Of a DNA stretch of 64,000 nt, positions 22,101 to 34,149 are shown in pieces; positions within the stretch are counted from its first letter, which is position 1; each line of letters begins with the position of its first letter. The notes under the pieces are model-generated. The model searched no databases, was not told the origin of the DNA, and worked only from the letters and a program-made list of their open reading frames with translations. The translations under genes and the position numbers were made by a program. The stretch spans positions 47,300,080 to 47,364,079 of the forward strand of contig NC_089227.1 of assembly GCF_963924675.1 (NCBI RefSeq). The letters run 5' to 3'. Source of the stretch: Phocoena phocoena. Taxonomy: Eukaryota; Chordata; Mammalia; Artiodactyla; Phocoenidae.

Positions 22101-25100
22101 AAGAATCTGTAGTCAGAGTCTTCATAAAGCTTCATCCAAACGTTGTATGATTTGATTTGTTTGGATGGGTACTTGAGAAAGGCTTTACCTTCTTTGAAGT
22201 AATCTAAGAAATATAAATTAATGAAACTTATTTGAACTTCTACTAACCATAAATGTGTTTTGGCTTAGTTTTGTAGATACTCTCATCGAAGTTCGAAATA
22301 GACACCATAATGTAGTTCCTACAATGGCACAGGGAATCCTAGAGTATAAAGATGCCTGTACAGTTGACCCAGCCACCAATCAAAATCTTCAGTATTTCTT
22401 GGATCGATTTTACATGAACCGTATTTCTACCCGGATGCTGATGAACCAGCACAGTAAGTTAGTTCATCACGGTCATGATATATAGAGATGGGTGTAGAAT
22501 ACAAGCCATACTCTAAGTAGATATTTCACTACTTGGTGGATCACATTCTTTCTCAGAGGTAGTTCTAATCATTAGTATCCTGATTTTTATAACAATATTC
22601 TTTGTTTTTATTTTTCAACAGTCCTTATATTTAGTGACTTACAGACAGGAAACCCAAGCCACATTGGAAGCATTGATCCAAACTGTGATGTGGCAGCAGT
22701 GGTCCAAGGTAATTTCTAGGTTTCTGCATTTCCCTTATTGAAAATGTACATTATCTGATTGACACATGTACTGTTGAGGTGACTCTGAATGAATTACTAT
22801 TCAGAGTGCTCCATTTATGTCTTTATAAACTGTAATAAAGGTCCTTTGTTTTTGAGAGTCAAGTGCTTAAATATTCACTTATAATATTATAAAAAATCTA
22901 AACATCAATAGCTAATGTGCCATATTCTCATAGATTATATTTGATATCTGAAGTGCATATATTCCTATAGCAACAGCTATAACTTAATTACTGTGTTCAT
23001 TTTTTCTTCAATAAAATATTAAAAATTTATTTTTCCATACACATAAACTTGTACTCTAATGAATATTTTGGATTAAGGGTAGTGTATACACTGAAGATCA
23101 CTTGAAAATTTTACTTGGCATAAATTCACTTAATCATTATGGAAAAAAACCCTTCCATTCCAGATGCCTTTGAGTGTTCCAAGATGCTTTGTAATCAGTA
23201 TTATTTAACATCTCCAGAATTAAAGCTCACACAAGTGAATGGTAAGCTATAAATTAAATATATTTTTATCTATGTAAAATTCAGTGTTCTCCCAGTATGA
23301 TTACTTCTTGTAAATACAAAGCAATGTCTGTGTTCCTTTTCTGCCTTCTGAACTTGCCTAGAATTTGTACACATTTTTTTTTTTTGAAGCCAAGGTTCTC
23401 TTTATCTCAACTGGAAAGTTCCAATTGAGTATATTCAGTTGCTAATGAAAATTCATAAAGAAGAATGGTTTGAACAGATAATTTAGGATTTAGAGTAGGA
23501 GCTAAGTTTCAATATCTTTGATCAAAGAAAGACTGCTTACTACAGAATACAGGAATAAGGAGGTCAGATTTGGAGGAACCACTTGGTAGTGGAGATATGC
23601 TCCTAAAGAGGTTACTTATCAGATCTGAAAACAAAAACACTTTAAATTGCACTATAAGAAAGAAGCCAGTCATAGAAGGACAAATACTTGTGATTGCACT
23701 TATATGAGGTATCAAAAATAGTCAAGCTCATAGAAGTGGAGAGTAGAATGATTGTTGCCAGAGGCTGAAGGAAGCAAGGAGATGGGGAGTTGCTATTCAG
23801 TGGGTATAAAATTTCAGTTATGCAAGATGAGTAAGTTCTAGAGATCTGCTGTATAACACCATTCCTACAGTTAACAATATTGTACACTTAAATATTTAAG
23901 AAGGTAGATGTCATGTTAAATGTTCTTACCAATTTTTTGTTTTTAATTTTCACTATAAGTATATATCACTGTTTTGAAAGCAGAGCATACTTCAATAGCT
24001 TCAACTCTAGGGTACCTAAAAGGATAAGGTCTTCCCACACTGAATGAAGTAATTACAGGATGAATGCAAGGCACTATTTTTATCTTATCCCATAGTTGCT
24101 TCTCAAAGCAAGACAGTACACTGAAATTGGAATAACTTCCTTTCCACTCAAAGTAAACATCTTTTTCAAGTAATAGTTATAGATGAACAATGTTTGTTGG
24201 TGGTGAGAATTAAAATCAAGTTGCTCAAATTAAGAGTAGCTTAACTCATGGATTGGGGATAGGGAAATGTAATGGATTGCTAAACCAGAAGTAGGAGTAC
24301 AAATAAAGACTGAAAAATATTTTTAAGCATTAACAGCATTGTTGCATAATACTTGTAGATAAACTGCTTGAACTGTTTGATGAAATAAAGAGGGAACTGT
24401 GCCAGACCTTGTTTTCTGATTCAAACTTTGCCACGGCCTGGAACACCAAAGAATAATACTTTTATTTTTCTTTTCAGAGTATTATGAGGTTTTTGTTTCT
24501 ATTTTCTTTAGCCTCTTGGTGAAATTTAAGCTTATTTAGCCTATGGGATTTTATGTTTAGTTGATAAAAATCAAGAATAATCAGTAATAATCAAGAATAA
24601 TCAGTTGTGTTTACTGTTTAAAGGGAAGCTTCTAAGGTAGGACTCTAGAGTGAGGAGGATGGGGAGTATTCCAATTCTGTTTAAATCTAAAATATTAATC
24701 AAATAGATATGAAAGTTTATTTTAATGAAATATTTGTTCAGCAGTTCTAAATTAGCTTAATTTTTTCTAGGAAAATTTCCAGGCCAACCAATTCATATTG
24801 TGTATGTTTCATCTCACCTTCATCATATGCTCTTTGAACTATTCAAGGTAAGACACTTCACAATAATTGCAATTTTGTTTTTTTAAATGTTAACTGGTTA
24901 CATTTTTATTCCCTTTATCATTCCCTACTAAACAGGAGCCTCACTATCTTCTCCCAGGCATGCTTCTGTGTCCTAACAAAAAGAAGCTGCAGTTAATGTT
25001 TGAAAGGGTACATGCAGTTCCTTGTAGCATCAACATGTATTTGAGAATGCACAATATGAGTCACTATATCTCAATGCTCCCTGTTCCCATTATTTTTCAG

Positions 25101-28100
25101 GTGTCCAACAAAGCACTAGTCATTCATGCATTCATTAAGGGAGGTTGTGGGGTGAATGCTTCAGTGACTGAGGCCTTGTTATCTCCATCCCCATAGGCCG
25201 GTCCAACTCTAAATCCAGAGGTTCAGGTCCAGAATTACTGGAGGTGGCAGGGTCCCAACCTATGACTAGAATATACTCAAAGGACAGTCAGTTCCTTCAG
25301 TGATCTACTTTAATGTGCATATGAATCACCTGGGGGTTTTGTTAAAATTCAGATTCTGATTCAGTAGGTCTGGAATTGGGCCTGAGATGAGTAACTTCTA
25401 ATAAGCTAACGGGTGATGCTGCTGATCCATGGTCCACACCTTCCATAGCAAAACAGTAGGGTAGGGCTTCTTAAACGCTAGTATGCATTAGAATCACCTA
25501 GAAAGCTTTTAAAACACAGATTCTTAAGCCTGTCCCAGAGATTTTGATAATCTTGACCTGAGAATCTGCATTTCTAACAAGCTCTTAGAGGATGTGGATG
25601 TTACTGGTCTGGGACAGCCAGGTACTAAGAATCAAATCCTGTCCCAGGTTCTAAGCCCAAACTGAAACACTATACCTGCACCAAAAGACAGAAAAACACT
25701 TGAAGCTTTGTGATGGTTCCTAAGAGTCCCCTGGACTGGAGAGGAGGAAGTCGTCAAAAAAAGTGAAATCCTCTTCTAATTCTGATGTAACTCTTCCCGG
25801 AACCTACTGTTTCCTAACTTATTCTAATGTTAATGCAATGAGGTATTGATTGTACTACAAACGTCTGATCTATTTTATTTCTCTTCAGCTAATGCTTAGA
25901 GCTTAACATTATTATATAGAAAGCAGAAAGCAGATAACCTATCAGAAGAAGGGTAGAGAGGAAAATGGGTAAAATAAACCAAAACTTTATCTGTATGAGA
26001 TTCATCTACTTATCTGAAAACTTGTTTGAGCTTCTTCTCTGTTAAAGGACAAAAGATGCTTTTTTGTTGATTTACTTTTAAATTGAATGGTCCAACTCAT
26101 ACAGTTATTTTGCCATCATTGGTAAAAGTTAAGATGATAATCAAATGCAAATTGAAATTTAATTTAGAATTATTTACTATCCTTTTAAATAGTAACAACC
26201 TTTTCCCAGCAAATTTTATAAAAGCCAATAAATTGGTTCAATGATTCACTGTTATTTGTTATGTAATAGTCTTTGGTGCTTAGATGTAAAATGTAATGGA
26301 AAGTCAGAAAAGAGAAAGCCAGGAAATGGACTATAAAAACCAATTTCTACATTTAAATTAAGCTTACAAATAAGAACTTGACAGCTAGCAGAATTGTTTT
26401 TCCATTAGACATTACTCCCAGTAGCTATATTACATGGTAAATGAATATTTTTCATTATACCTCCTGCATGACACAATCATAAATGGCTATTTACAGAGCT
26501 ATTTTACTACTAACTTAAAAAAATAAAATAAGAACTTTGAATTACCCTCTGTGCTGCTTTCATTTTAAACATAAAAAACAGTTATTTATTGTCCCTCATC
26601 CTCCTGCCATTGAATTCCTTACGGTTTTGTTTTCTTTAGAATGCAATGAGGGCCACAGTTGAACACCAGGAAAATTGGCCTTCCCTGACACCAATTGAGG
26701 TGATTGTTGTCTTGGGAAAAGAAGATCTTACAATTAAGGTAACCATTCTCTGTTTTTCTTTTGAGTCTTTCTTAAGAGAATTTTTTAAATAGTCAATAAT
26801 AATAAAGCTCTCTGCTTTGAACAATAGATCAAAGTCATGTACACCAGGTGACTTTTAAATGAAGGAAAGACATTTTTATATAAACAAATGCGTATTGTTT
26901 TATATGTGTAGCTCTGATGACTGGTTTGTTTGTTTAAGATTTCAGATAGAGGAGGTGGTGTTCCCCTGAGGATCATTGACCGGCTCTTTAGTTACACATA
27001 CTCCACTGCACCAACGCCTGTGATGGATAATTCCCGGAATGCTCCTCTGGTAAGACCAATTATATGGCTAAGTTCACCCCAGCCACCTACTTCTAAATGT
27101 AGAGCAAGGATTACAAGGAAGTATTTAGGCAAGTTAATCAATTTAGTTAAATTGGGCATGGGGGTTATGAGAAAGCATTTTGCATTCCTATGATCATGTA
27201 CACCACTTTGTCAATAACTGATCTTTCCCTTCTAGGCTGGTTTTGGTTATGGCTTGCCAATTTCTCGTCTCTATGCCAAGTACTTTCAAGGAGATCTAAA
27301 TCTCTACTCTTTGCCAGGATATGGAACTGATGCTGTCATCTACTTAAAGGTATCCTTTAAATCCAATAAAAAAAAAATCATATTTCTGAAAAGACTGCTT
27401 CTTTTACAGCCCTGAGTTCTACGGTCCACAGTGAATACCCAAACTGAGTTAGTGCAAATAATGACCACAAGTCATTATATTTTCTATTTGGTATGTGTAG
27501 ATATATTATTTAATATTTAATGTGGTAACGTATCAAAAAGGAAGTGGGCCAGGCTACTTGCCTCAGTGAAGCAAAATTGTTTCCCAAGAAGTGCATTAGT
27601 TTCTGAGTGAGGAGATGCTCATTTGAATTTTTTAAGGCAAATCCTATCGGCATTTGTAAGAACAGCTATACTTTTGTTTTACTTGGACTTGTGGGAAATA
27701 CATATACGCTAATAATATTTCAGCCTAGAAAACAACTGATATCAAGATACTCAAGACCTTAAGCTGAACTTGTTAGAAATCCAGGGAGAGGAAAGCTGAC
27801 TGCTCAGAAGCTATCAGTGGGGTGCCTGGCATTTCCTGTTTATACTTTAAAATTTGGTACATGTTTTTTCCATTTCTGATAAAGCCTCAAATTATTTGTT
27901 AAGGTCACTGTCCTGATGCTGTTAATCATTTGCCAACTATTTCAAATGAAAATATATTCACAGTTATTAACAACTAAGACATTAAGCTTCTAGGCTCCCA
28001 TTTTTGTGCAAGGGAAAATGGGACCATTTGCCACATGGTCTTAGAACACCTGAAATAGTTACTCATTTCTTAAATAGTGAAAATGTCTTCAAAGTATTGG

Positions 28101-28670
28101 AAAAGGTTAACATATTATAGATTTACAGTATCAGATTTTAACAGATCAATAGTATCAGGTTAGGACTCTCACTTTATCACACATACAAAGGTTTTGCAGG
28201 CAAAACCTGTTGCTATTCAACTCTATGGCATCAGCAATATCCAAACAAGGGACATGTGTAACTACTGAACACAAATACTATTACCTGATTTATAACTGTA
28301 TATATATTATTTCAGCCCCTATGGGGTGCAGATAATATTCATTTTTCTTTTATACAGTGCCTAGCATACCATGGACTCTGGTGTGCTCTTATTAGTAAAT
28401 CAATTAAAAGAATGTATTTGAATGTTTGAATACTTACCTCTGAATTTATTTTGAATAAGCACTTCAGGTACAAATTATGCGATGAATAATTTCTTTGGTT
28501 TGATTTTTTCCTCCCCTTTCTTTCAGGCATTATCTTCTGAGTCTGTAGAGACACTCCCAGTCTTTAACAAATCAGCCTTCAAACATTATCAGACGAGCAG
28601 CGAGGCTGGTGACTGGTGTATCCCAAGCAAGGAACCAAAGAACCTGGCAAAGGAAAACGTGGCTGTGTGA
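18986..28670 (+). CDS. PDK4: Pyruvate dehydrogenase kinase 4, mitochondrial (complete gene, 11 coding exons)
   Basis: PDK4 is a mitochondrial-matrix kinase. It phosphorylates serines of the E1-alpha subunit of the pyruvate dehydrogenase complex, shutting off glucose oxidation in fasting and favouring fatty-acid use. Coding exons: 18986-19100, 20105-20246, 21436-21507, 22269-22453, 22622-22708, 23164-23241, 24771-24847, 26640-26738, 26939-27049, 27236-27349, 28527-28670. They sum to 1224 nt, or 407 codons plus TGA; human PDK4 is 411. Residues about 28-185 form the helical N-terminal domain of mitochondrial kinases and about 230-360 the GHKL ATPase fold. The N-box ELFKNAMRA has H245, E249 and N253. 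The G1 box DRGGGV starts at D288, the G2 box GFGYGLP at G324, YGTD lies at 351-354, and the C-terminal DW motif is D389-W390. All introns are GT-AG with no frameshift or internal stop. The presequence looks 5 residues shorter than human. Identity as PDK4 rather than PDK1-3 rests on recognising the protein along its whole length. Confidence 0.97.
20105..20246 (+). CDS. PDK4: PDK4 exon 2
   Basis: Acceptor ACAG ends at 20104; donor GTAAGT at 20247. Encodes residues 39-86 with the last codon (Trp) split. It carries the [10 protein letters not shown] block at 40-49, and tyrosine at residue 68 where human has aspartate. Confidence 0.95.
20650..20855 (+). repeat. MIR SINE in PDK4 intron 2
   Basis: MIR-like core: TGTGGAATCCTTG, CCTCAACTCCCCCATCTATT, AATTAAATGAGGTAAT and the AGTACCAGGCACA end. 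Confidence 0.75.
21436..21507 (+). CDS. PDK4: PDK4 exon 3
   Basis: A 72-nt exon. Acceptor TACAG ends at 21435; donor GTAAGT at 21508. Encodes the [16 protein letters not shown] segment of the N-terminal helical domain. Confidence 0.95.
22269..22453 (+). CDS. PDK4: PDK4 exon 4
   Basis: A 185-nt exon. Acceptor CTTAG ends at 22268; donor GTAAGT at 22454. Encodes the family-typical [15 protein letters not shown] and [15 protein letters not shown] segments. Confidence 0.96.
22622..22708 (+). CDS. PDK4: PDK4 exon 5
   Basis: An 87-nt exon. Acceptor AACAG ends at 22621; donor GTAATT at 22709. Encodes the segment with [15 protein letters not shown]. It reads SDLQTG where human reads SDSQTG. Confidence 0.95.
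23164..23241 (+). CDS. PDK4: PDK4 exon 6
   Basis: A 78-nt exon. Acceptor TCCAG ends at 23163; donor GTAAGC at 23242. Encodes [19 protein letters not shown], linking the N-terminal domain to the ATPase domain. Confidence 0.95.
23660..23945 (+). mobile_element. L1M 3' UTR fragment in PDK4 intron 6
   Basis: Typical old L1 tail: CACTTATATGAGGTATC, AGAATGATTGTTGCCAGAGG, TTGTACACTTAAATATT. Confidence 0.7.
24571..24605. repeat. Short tandem duplication, period 20
   Basis: TCAAGAATAATCAGT occurs twice at a 20-bp period, in intron 6 of PDK4. Confidence 0.85.
24771..24847 (+). CDS. PDK4: PDK4 exon 7 (start of ATPase N-box)
   Basis: A 77-nt exon. Acceptor TCTAG ends at 24770; donor GTAAGA at 24848. 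Ends with FELFK, the first half of the N-box, including the putative catalytic pair H245 and E249. Confidence 0.95.
25305..25625 (+). mobile_element. Two MER5A-like hAT fragments side by side in PDK4 intron 7
   Basis: Units at about 25305-25440 and 25463-25625 each show the order AATCACCT, TTAAAACACAGATTC, then TTCTAACAAGCT, GGTCTGGGAC. They are independent decayed copies. Confidence 0.7.
26640..26738 (+). CDS. PDK4: PDK4 exon 8 (N-box asparagine)
   Basis: A 99-nt exon. Acceptor TTTAG ends at 26639; donor GTAACC at 26739. Begins NAMRAT, giving the Mg-ATP-binding Asn253, and ends LGKEDLTIK. Residue 265 is Trp; human has Gln as remembered. Confidence 0.95.
26939..27049 (+). CDS. PDK4: PDK4 exon 9 (G1 box)
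   Basis: A 111-nt exon. Acceptor TTAAG ends at 26938; donor GTAAGA at 27050. Encodes the G1 box DRGGGV (D288-V293) and the FSYTYSTAP segment of the ATP lid region. Confidence 0.96.
27236..27349 (+). CDS. PDK4: PDK4 exon 10 (G2 box)
   Basis: A 114-nt exon. Acceptor TCTAG ends at 27235; donor GTATCC at 27350. Encodes the glycine-rich GFGYGLP box at 324-330 and GYGTDA at 350-355. Confidence 0.96.
28527..28670 (+). CDS. PDK4: PDK4 exon 11 (last coding part, DW motif, stop)
   Basis: A 144-nt coding segment after acceptor TTCAG ending at 28526. Encodes the C-terminal tail, whose D389-W390 pair contributes to dimer and lipoyl-domain contacts in this family. It ends AKENVAV-stop; human ends AKEVAM, one residue shorter. 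Confidence 0.95.
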   Translation, partial: ALSSESVETLPVFNKSAFKHYQTSSEAGDWCIPSKEPKNLAKENVAV

Positions 28671-29924
28671 GGAGGGACCCTCAGGACGCTTTAAGGGATC
28701 AAAGTGGGTCTCTGCCAGTGCTGCTTCCTGAATGTTTGCGTGTGAACTCTTGTTTTCTCAAAAACAAACAACAGCAACAAAAACTCCTTGGTCAGAACAC
28801 TGATGTGAAGAGGAAGAAAGCTCCTTTCTGTGACCCAGGCGAGCACAGTGCAGGACTACAGGAGTTCGTGGCTGGCTAGCTCTTTATTCTTTTAACTTAG
28901 AATAACGTATGAGTTTATATCAAATCCTGGAGAAGAAATAAGCCTCAGTTTTCCATCTCTTTATCAGCAAGAACAGGAAAGAGTGAGAAGTAAAGATGTA
29001 GGCTAGCAGTTTCAATGACTGATATTTTAGGCCACTGGTTGATGTTATAAGATACTGGTATTTATGGATTATCAAGTGTCAGTGTACCAGTACTTTCCTG
29101 TCACTCAAAGGACTAGGGCTTATTTTATACTATATGATTAGAAATGTACGTAAACATACATTTCATATATATCTATGCACTCTAGAGATGAAAAGCCAGT
29201 GACTGAAATAACGTTTACTTTGAACGAGGAGGAGTGAGCCAACACATTTTATTCTAAGTTGCAGCCAAGGCATGGGCCTATGTAAAAACTCAGAAGAAAG
29301 CCCCTGCTGATAAATGCAGTGCCTTTATTATGCTGCTTTTCCTGTTCACACCTCAAATAAGAAGTGAACACTTATTGCCAGGTGCCTTGTCTTGGTTGAA
29401 TTTTAAAATATGCACTGATTTCAGGACGTTGGCAGTTGGAGGGAGAGAAGAATTACCAAAGTGATAGCAAAATCTCACCTTGCTTTGTTTATAAATGAAA
29501 CAGAAGTAGATTGGAAAAACCAGTGTTAGGGAAAGAAATCATGCATTCAGAACCTAACTCAGTAGGAAGGGCTGTTCTCTACACTGCAGTGGTGGTAATC
29601 CAAAGGCATCTATTTTCTAGGCTTAAAAAGATGTATTTTTTATATATTTAATTATATTCTCTACACTTCACCATTAACATGTCTGATAAAAATCTGTAGT
29701 TAACGAATAGCTCGAGAACATTAGAATTTAAATACTTCTTAGAGTATTTTTAACAAATAGCCTGCAAGTAAGGTTTTCATGCTATCGATGCTGATGCTTT
29801 CATTTGTGAATCATTGTGAATGAGAGCTAATGCATGAAAGCTGGAATGCATATGGAACTTTGGGGGAGTTCAAGTATAATATGCAGGTTGATGGGGCAGT
29901 CTAGCACATTCCTCTTAGAGAAGA

Positions 29925-30003
29925 AATGAAAAAACAAAGGAAAGTAGGAAGGAAGGAAGGGAGGGAAGAAAGATGGGAAGGAAGGAGAGAGGGAAGCAGA
30001 AGG
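29925..30003. repeat. Purine (GGAA)n-like tract in the PDK4 3' UTR
   Basis: Imperfect GGAA/GGGA repeat on the plus strand within the inferred 3' UTR. Confidence 0.85.
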
Positions 30004-30160
30004 CAAGCATCTTGCTATATTCCCCACAAATTATTTCAAGAAATGACCCATATTATCATGGATAAATTATTTGCGAGAGAATGAATTGGTGTCTTTCAAA
30101 ACAGTATGGCTTCTTTAAATGGTTCTCTCACTCTTGCAAGATAATAGGCTTTTATGAGAT

Positions 30161-30166
30161 AATAAA
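30161..30166 (+). terminator. Possible alternative PDK4 poly(A) signal
   Basis: Second AATAAA, about 1.5 kb after the stop codon. Use is not shown by the sequence. Confidence 0.3.
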
Positions 30167-30771
30167 CTCTTCTGTGTCAAATTGATGTTTTAAACCGGGA
30201 TATCGAAAAAAACTAGCACTTCCTGTTTTGTAAAATAATCAGCACTGTCTGTATGTTGAATTTAACATTTGTGTTTAATTTTCTCATGGCCTAGTGGTGT
30301 GGTGCTTCTGGTAGTGGCCATAAAAGCCTCAAACTATTTGTTGTGGATTTCAGGTGTTATCATCAGAAGTCCTGGAAGTGACTTTTCTTGATGGTGAGAC
30401 TCTGGCTCATGCATTTATTGATTACACAGAACTATTTGCAATAGGTTTTGACTTTTCAAAAATTTAAACACTTTTGCACGTAAATTCTTGTATTTACCAA
30501 AGATTAAAGCAGTTGATTAATAGTTAACTCAAACACTGTGAACTACCTTTAAAACACAAGAGAAAAAGAAATGTTGGTATCTCAATAACATCAACTGTGT
30601 AAATGGAGTTCTATAAAATAGAAATAGTCCACATTGGTATTTGTGAAATCTGTGGAAGAACTTTAGGATCCTAGTGGATGGAAACTGAATGTTCAGGCCC
30701 ACTTAAATTATTAATGTATAAATTGTGTTTTTGTGTCTAGGTTATGTACAGAGAAATGTGACAATTTTTAT

Positions 30772-30777
30772 AATAAA
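30772..30777 (+). terminator. PDK4: PDK4 poly(A) signal AATAAA
   Basis: Canonical AATAAA in a T-rich context about 2.1 kb after the stop codon. Best candidate for the main 3' end. Confidence 0.7.
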
Positions 30778-30795
30778 TATTTTTTATTATAATGG

Positions 30796-33494
30796 TAGAT
30801 GTAATCTTTTAAAGTTCTTTTCTCAAATTAATGGAAAGTACTAAGAAGAATTTGAGGTAAAGTTTTTCCTCACTTTACACCAAGTCTAATTTAGCTACAT
30901 ATGGGGTATAGCCTTTAAAAAACAAAACCTTAAAATCTTAATTTTTAAACAAAAGATACTTTATAGCATTCCAGAAATTTCTGGTTCTCCTTTGCTCTCT
31001 TGGTTATGCTCCAATAACACATAGTACAATGTGTGTTTATCTACATGAATAAATTCAAGAATTGTTTTTCCAATGCATGCACTCTCTACATTTTTTTTTT
31101 ATAAATTTACTTAAGAGTCTCACTTAGTGACTGTATTTACATAGCAAATACAGTGGAGTATCAAAATAATTACTTAGATAATTTAGGTTCCCAAACAATT
31201 TCTAGATTAAATATCTGGATAATAATAGGGTAGAAATAGGATAGAAGTACTAAATTAAGTGGTGACATGTTTTATCTTTGCTATCTTCACACTGTCTTTC
31301 TTTACTAATTTAATCCTACTTTATCATTAGACAGCATTCTCTGCCTACCTCTATAATGCCCTTATTGCAAAGTTTTGCAAAAAAACAAATAAAAAAGGAA
31401 TGGAGGGAGGAAGGAAGAAAGGAAGGGAAGGAGGGAGGGAGGGAAGAAAGAAAAGCAATTAGAATAAAATAAAATTAGTGGAATAAGTTTGTCGTAACTA
31501 AATTCTAAAATCTTGTCAGAATAATCATATGTAAATAAAAAATGCCATCAACTATGGCATTAGACTCTAAAGAACCTATACTGAAGCCCTTCAGCCCTTC
31601 AGCAATGACATGCTTGTTCACTTGACTACCTTCATTTCTTCTTCTGTCAAGGAAGTACTGCACTGTCTAAAGGAAGCCCAAGAGCACACACATACCTACA
31701 CACACGGGATTAGCTATACAGTTCCCTTGAATTAAGCAATTTGGGAGGTAGGGGGTTAGCATGTGCCCCGGGCTCAGAACCTTCATCCCCATTTCCACAA
31801 AAACTGCAAGACTTCAAGTCCCACAATTCTCCATTTATGGACATGTACATCTTTTCGACTCAATGTGTATACCCCCAAAGGATACTAATTTTCAAGTTCA
31901 ACAAAGTTGGCTGAATTTTCATTAAAACTGTCTTTACACCATTTCTCCCAAATTTCAAATTTGGCTCGAAATGGTAAGAGCATTTTATCTTAACTACAAT
32001 AACCTGTGCAAAAAGATCATTGTGACCTAGTAGTTTAAGCACTGGCCTTATAATTTCTTTATTCTACTACTACGCTTTTAGGTACCGTAGTTACACTTAG
32101 ATGTGTAATAACACTGCAAATGTATATGAAATCTCCAGGTCACTTTGGTCTGTCTTGATCAAAGTATTGAGGAATTTTCATAATTTCACAGGAGCTTATG
32201 TAAGAGGTCCCCAACCCTCCACCATGAACACTTAGAGCAGTAGGCTTCTATCTCCATTAACATTCTATCCATACATCTTTTCGGGGATTTTTTCACTTTT
32301 TACCTTGCATCACAGTTACTTAGGCACTCAATAAACATCTCCTGGATGGATACATGAATAAACACATAAATAAACCTCTGCCTTTAGAACAGCATCCCTG
32401 CGTTTAAAAGCAGATTGGAACTCTGTGTTAAACAAACATACATCAAATTTTATAAGATTTTATGCTTTAAATGGTATTCAAAAAGTTTTACAACATTGCA
32501 GAAACTCTGGAATATTTTTCCAAGCCAGAAAAATTGCAACTGATCTTGTTTAAAGTAGCTCTACATTGGTGGCCTTTGGCCATTAAAAATTATCACATAT
32601 TTCAAAAGAAATTAAATAATGGATAAAAGTTATAACTAACTAATGAAATTTCTTGAGCAGATGGGTTGCTATTTCAGATTTTATTAGTATTATTCCTTCT
32701 TGTTCACCTTGGACTCAGATGAAAAAAAAATCACCATTCATATTTCATGGCCTCTTAATGGAAATGAGCAACTGTCTTTTAATGAGATTTTCCAGTTCCT
32801 ACTAAAGTGCAAATAAACATAAAAAGCCACTCAAAATCAACAGAAATGTCAGTAGCCTTGAAAACATGTTGAATCTATTAAATGATGTGAAAATGATGTG
32901 AACTGTCTTAGTGATAAATACAGCAATGAAATAATAAAGTTTATCAGCAGATTAAAAGACATCATTCTCATGTTTACTGCTATTATTCAATGTAATGAAA
33001 ATAACACAAACTGGTTGCTAGGAATTTTTTATGAGCATATTATTTTCCATAAATGTAAAAGGATGCTTTAACATATAAGACAAATAGCCTATTAAATGGC
33101 AAAGTCTTGAGTTTATTTTATCAATTCCATTAAAACTATGCCCTTTAATGTGTTTCTAGCCCCCAAAATACACTTCGGTATTTGGCAGAATTGCCCTTAA
33201 CTCAGTATTTTTCTTTTAAATTCACTTTTAAGAATAACAAAATATGTTTGAAATTATAGCTTTGTGACCTGAAAATGAAATAAAAATTTGAAAACAAAAA
33301 TGAAAAACTTATACCATATTCTTAGGCAATTCTCTTTACCTATTTGAGTCCCAGTTTTCTCTTCTACCTATGTGAAATAATTAAATGAATTCTAGTGCTT
33401 AAGGAAGACACTTTTAATTCTAAATTCTCTGAATCTATTCTCATAACAAGCAAAAACATTATTTCTTTAATTTTACATTTATATGAAATGATGG
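30796..33494. other. AT-rich, repeat-poor intergenic sequence 3' of PDK4
   Basis: No gene recognised. It contains a GGAA tract at 31398-31452. From about 32540 to 33250 the sequence is dense in TAAT and AAATGA-type motifs and free of recognisable repeats. Confidence 0.45.
31398..31452. repeat. (GGAA)n purine tract
   Basis: Imperfect tandem GGAA/GGGA units. Confidence 0.85.
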
Positions 33495-33620
33495 ATGTTT
33501 ACTAAACTTATTGTGGTAATTATTTCATGATGCATATAGGTCAAATCATTATGTTGTACACCTTAAACTTATGTAGTACTGTATGTCAATTATATCTCAA
33601 TAAAACTGTAAGGGAAAAAA
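33495..33620 (+). mobile_element. Old L1 3' terminal fragment
   Basis: Contains TTATGTTGTACACCTTAAAC and GTCAATTATATCTCAATAAA, a common end of old L1 3' UTRs. Confidence 0.65.
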
Positions 33621-33684
33621 TGAACTCTCACATAACTGAATGAACGAATGAATGAATAAAGTTTTTTAAATACATTAACAGTGA

Positions 33685-34110
33685 TGAACTTTATTTTTTT
33701 AATTTTATATTGGAGTATAGTTGATTTGCAATGTTGTGTTAGTTTCAGGTGTACAGCAAAGTGATTCAGTTATACATATACATATATCTATTCTTTTTCA
33801 GGTTCTTTTCCCATATAGGTTATTACCGAGTATTAAGTAGAGTTCCCTGTGCTATACAGTAGGTCCTTGTTGATTATCTATTTTATATATAGTAGTATGT
33901 ATATGTTAATCCCAACCTCCTAATTTATCCCTACCCCCTTCCCCTTTGGTAACAATAAGTTTGTTTCCTAAGTCTGTGAGTCTGTTTCTGTTTTGTAAAT
34001 AAGTTCATTCGTATAATTTTTTAAATTCCACATATAAGTGATACCATATGATATTTGTCTTTGATTTACTTCACTTAGTATGATAATCTCTAGGTCCATC
34101 TATGAATGAA
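33685..34110 (-). mobile_element. Artiodactyl-type L1 3' UTR, antisense, 5'-truncated
   Basis: Minus-strand copy of the family at 9838: GAGTTCCCTGTGCTATACAG and TAGTTTCAGGTGTACAGCAA. It continues colinearly to the TAGGTCCATCTATG end. Confidence 0.85.
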
Positions 34111-34149
34111 TGAAGTTTTTGAATCTATATTTTCTAATAATTCTTTACT

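Larger units (their letters stand above)
28671..30795 (+). other. PDK4: PDK4 3' untranslated region
   Basis: About 2.1 kb of AT-rich, largely repeat-free sequence follows the stop and ends just after a poly(A) signal. The length fits the long 3' UTR known for PDK4 mRNA. It includes a purine GGAA-rich tract at about 29925-30003. An AATAAA at 30161 could give a shorter transcript. The exact cleavage site is inferred. Confidence 0.75.
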
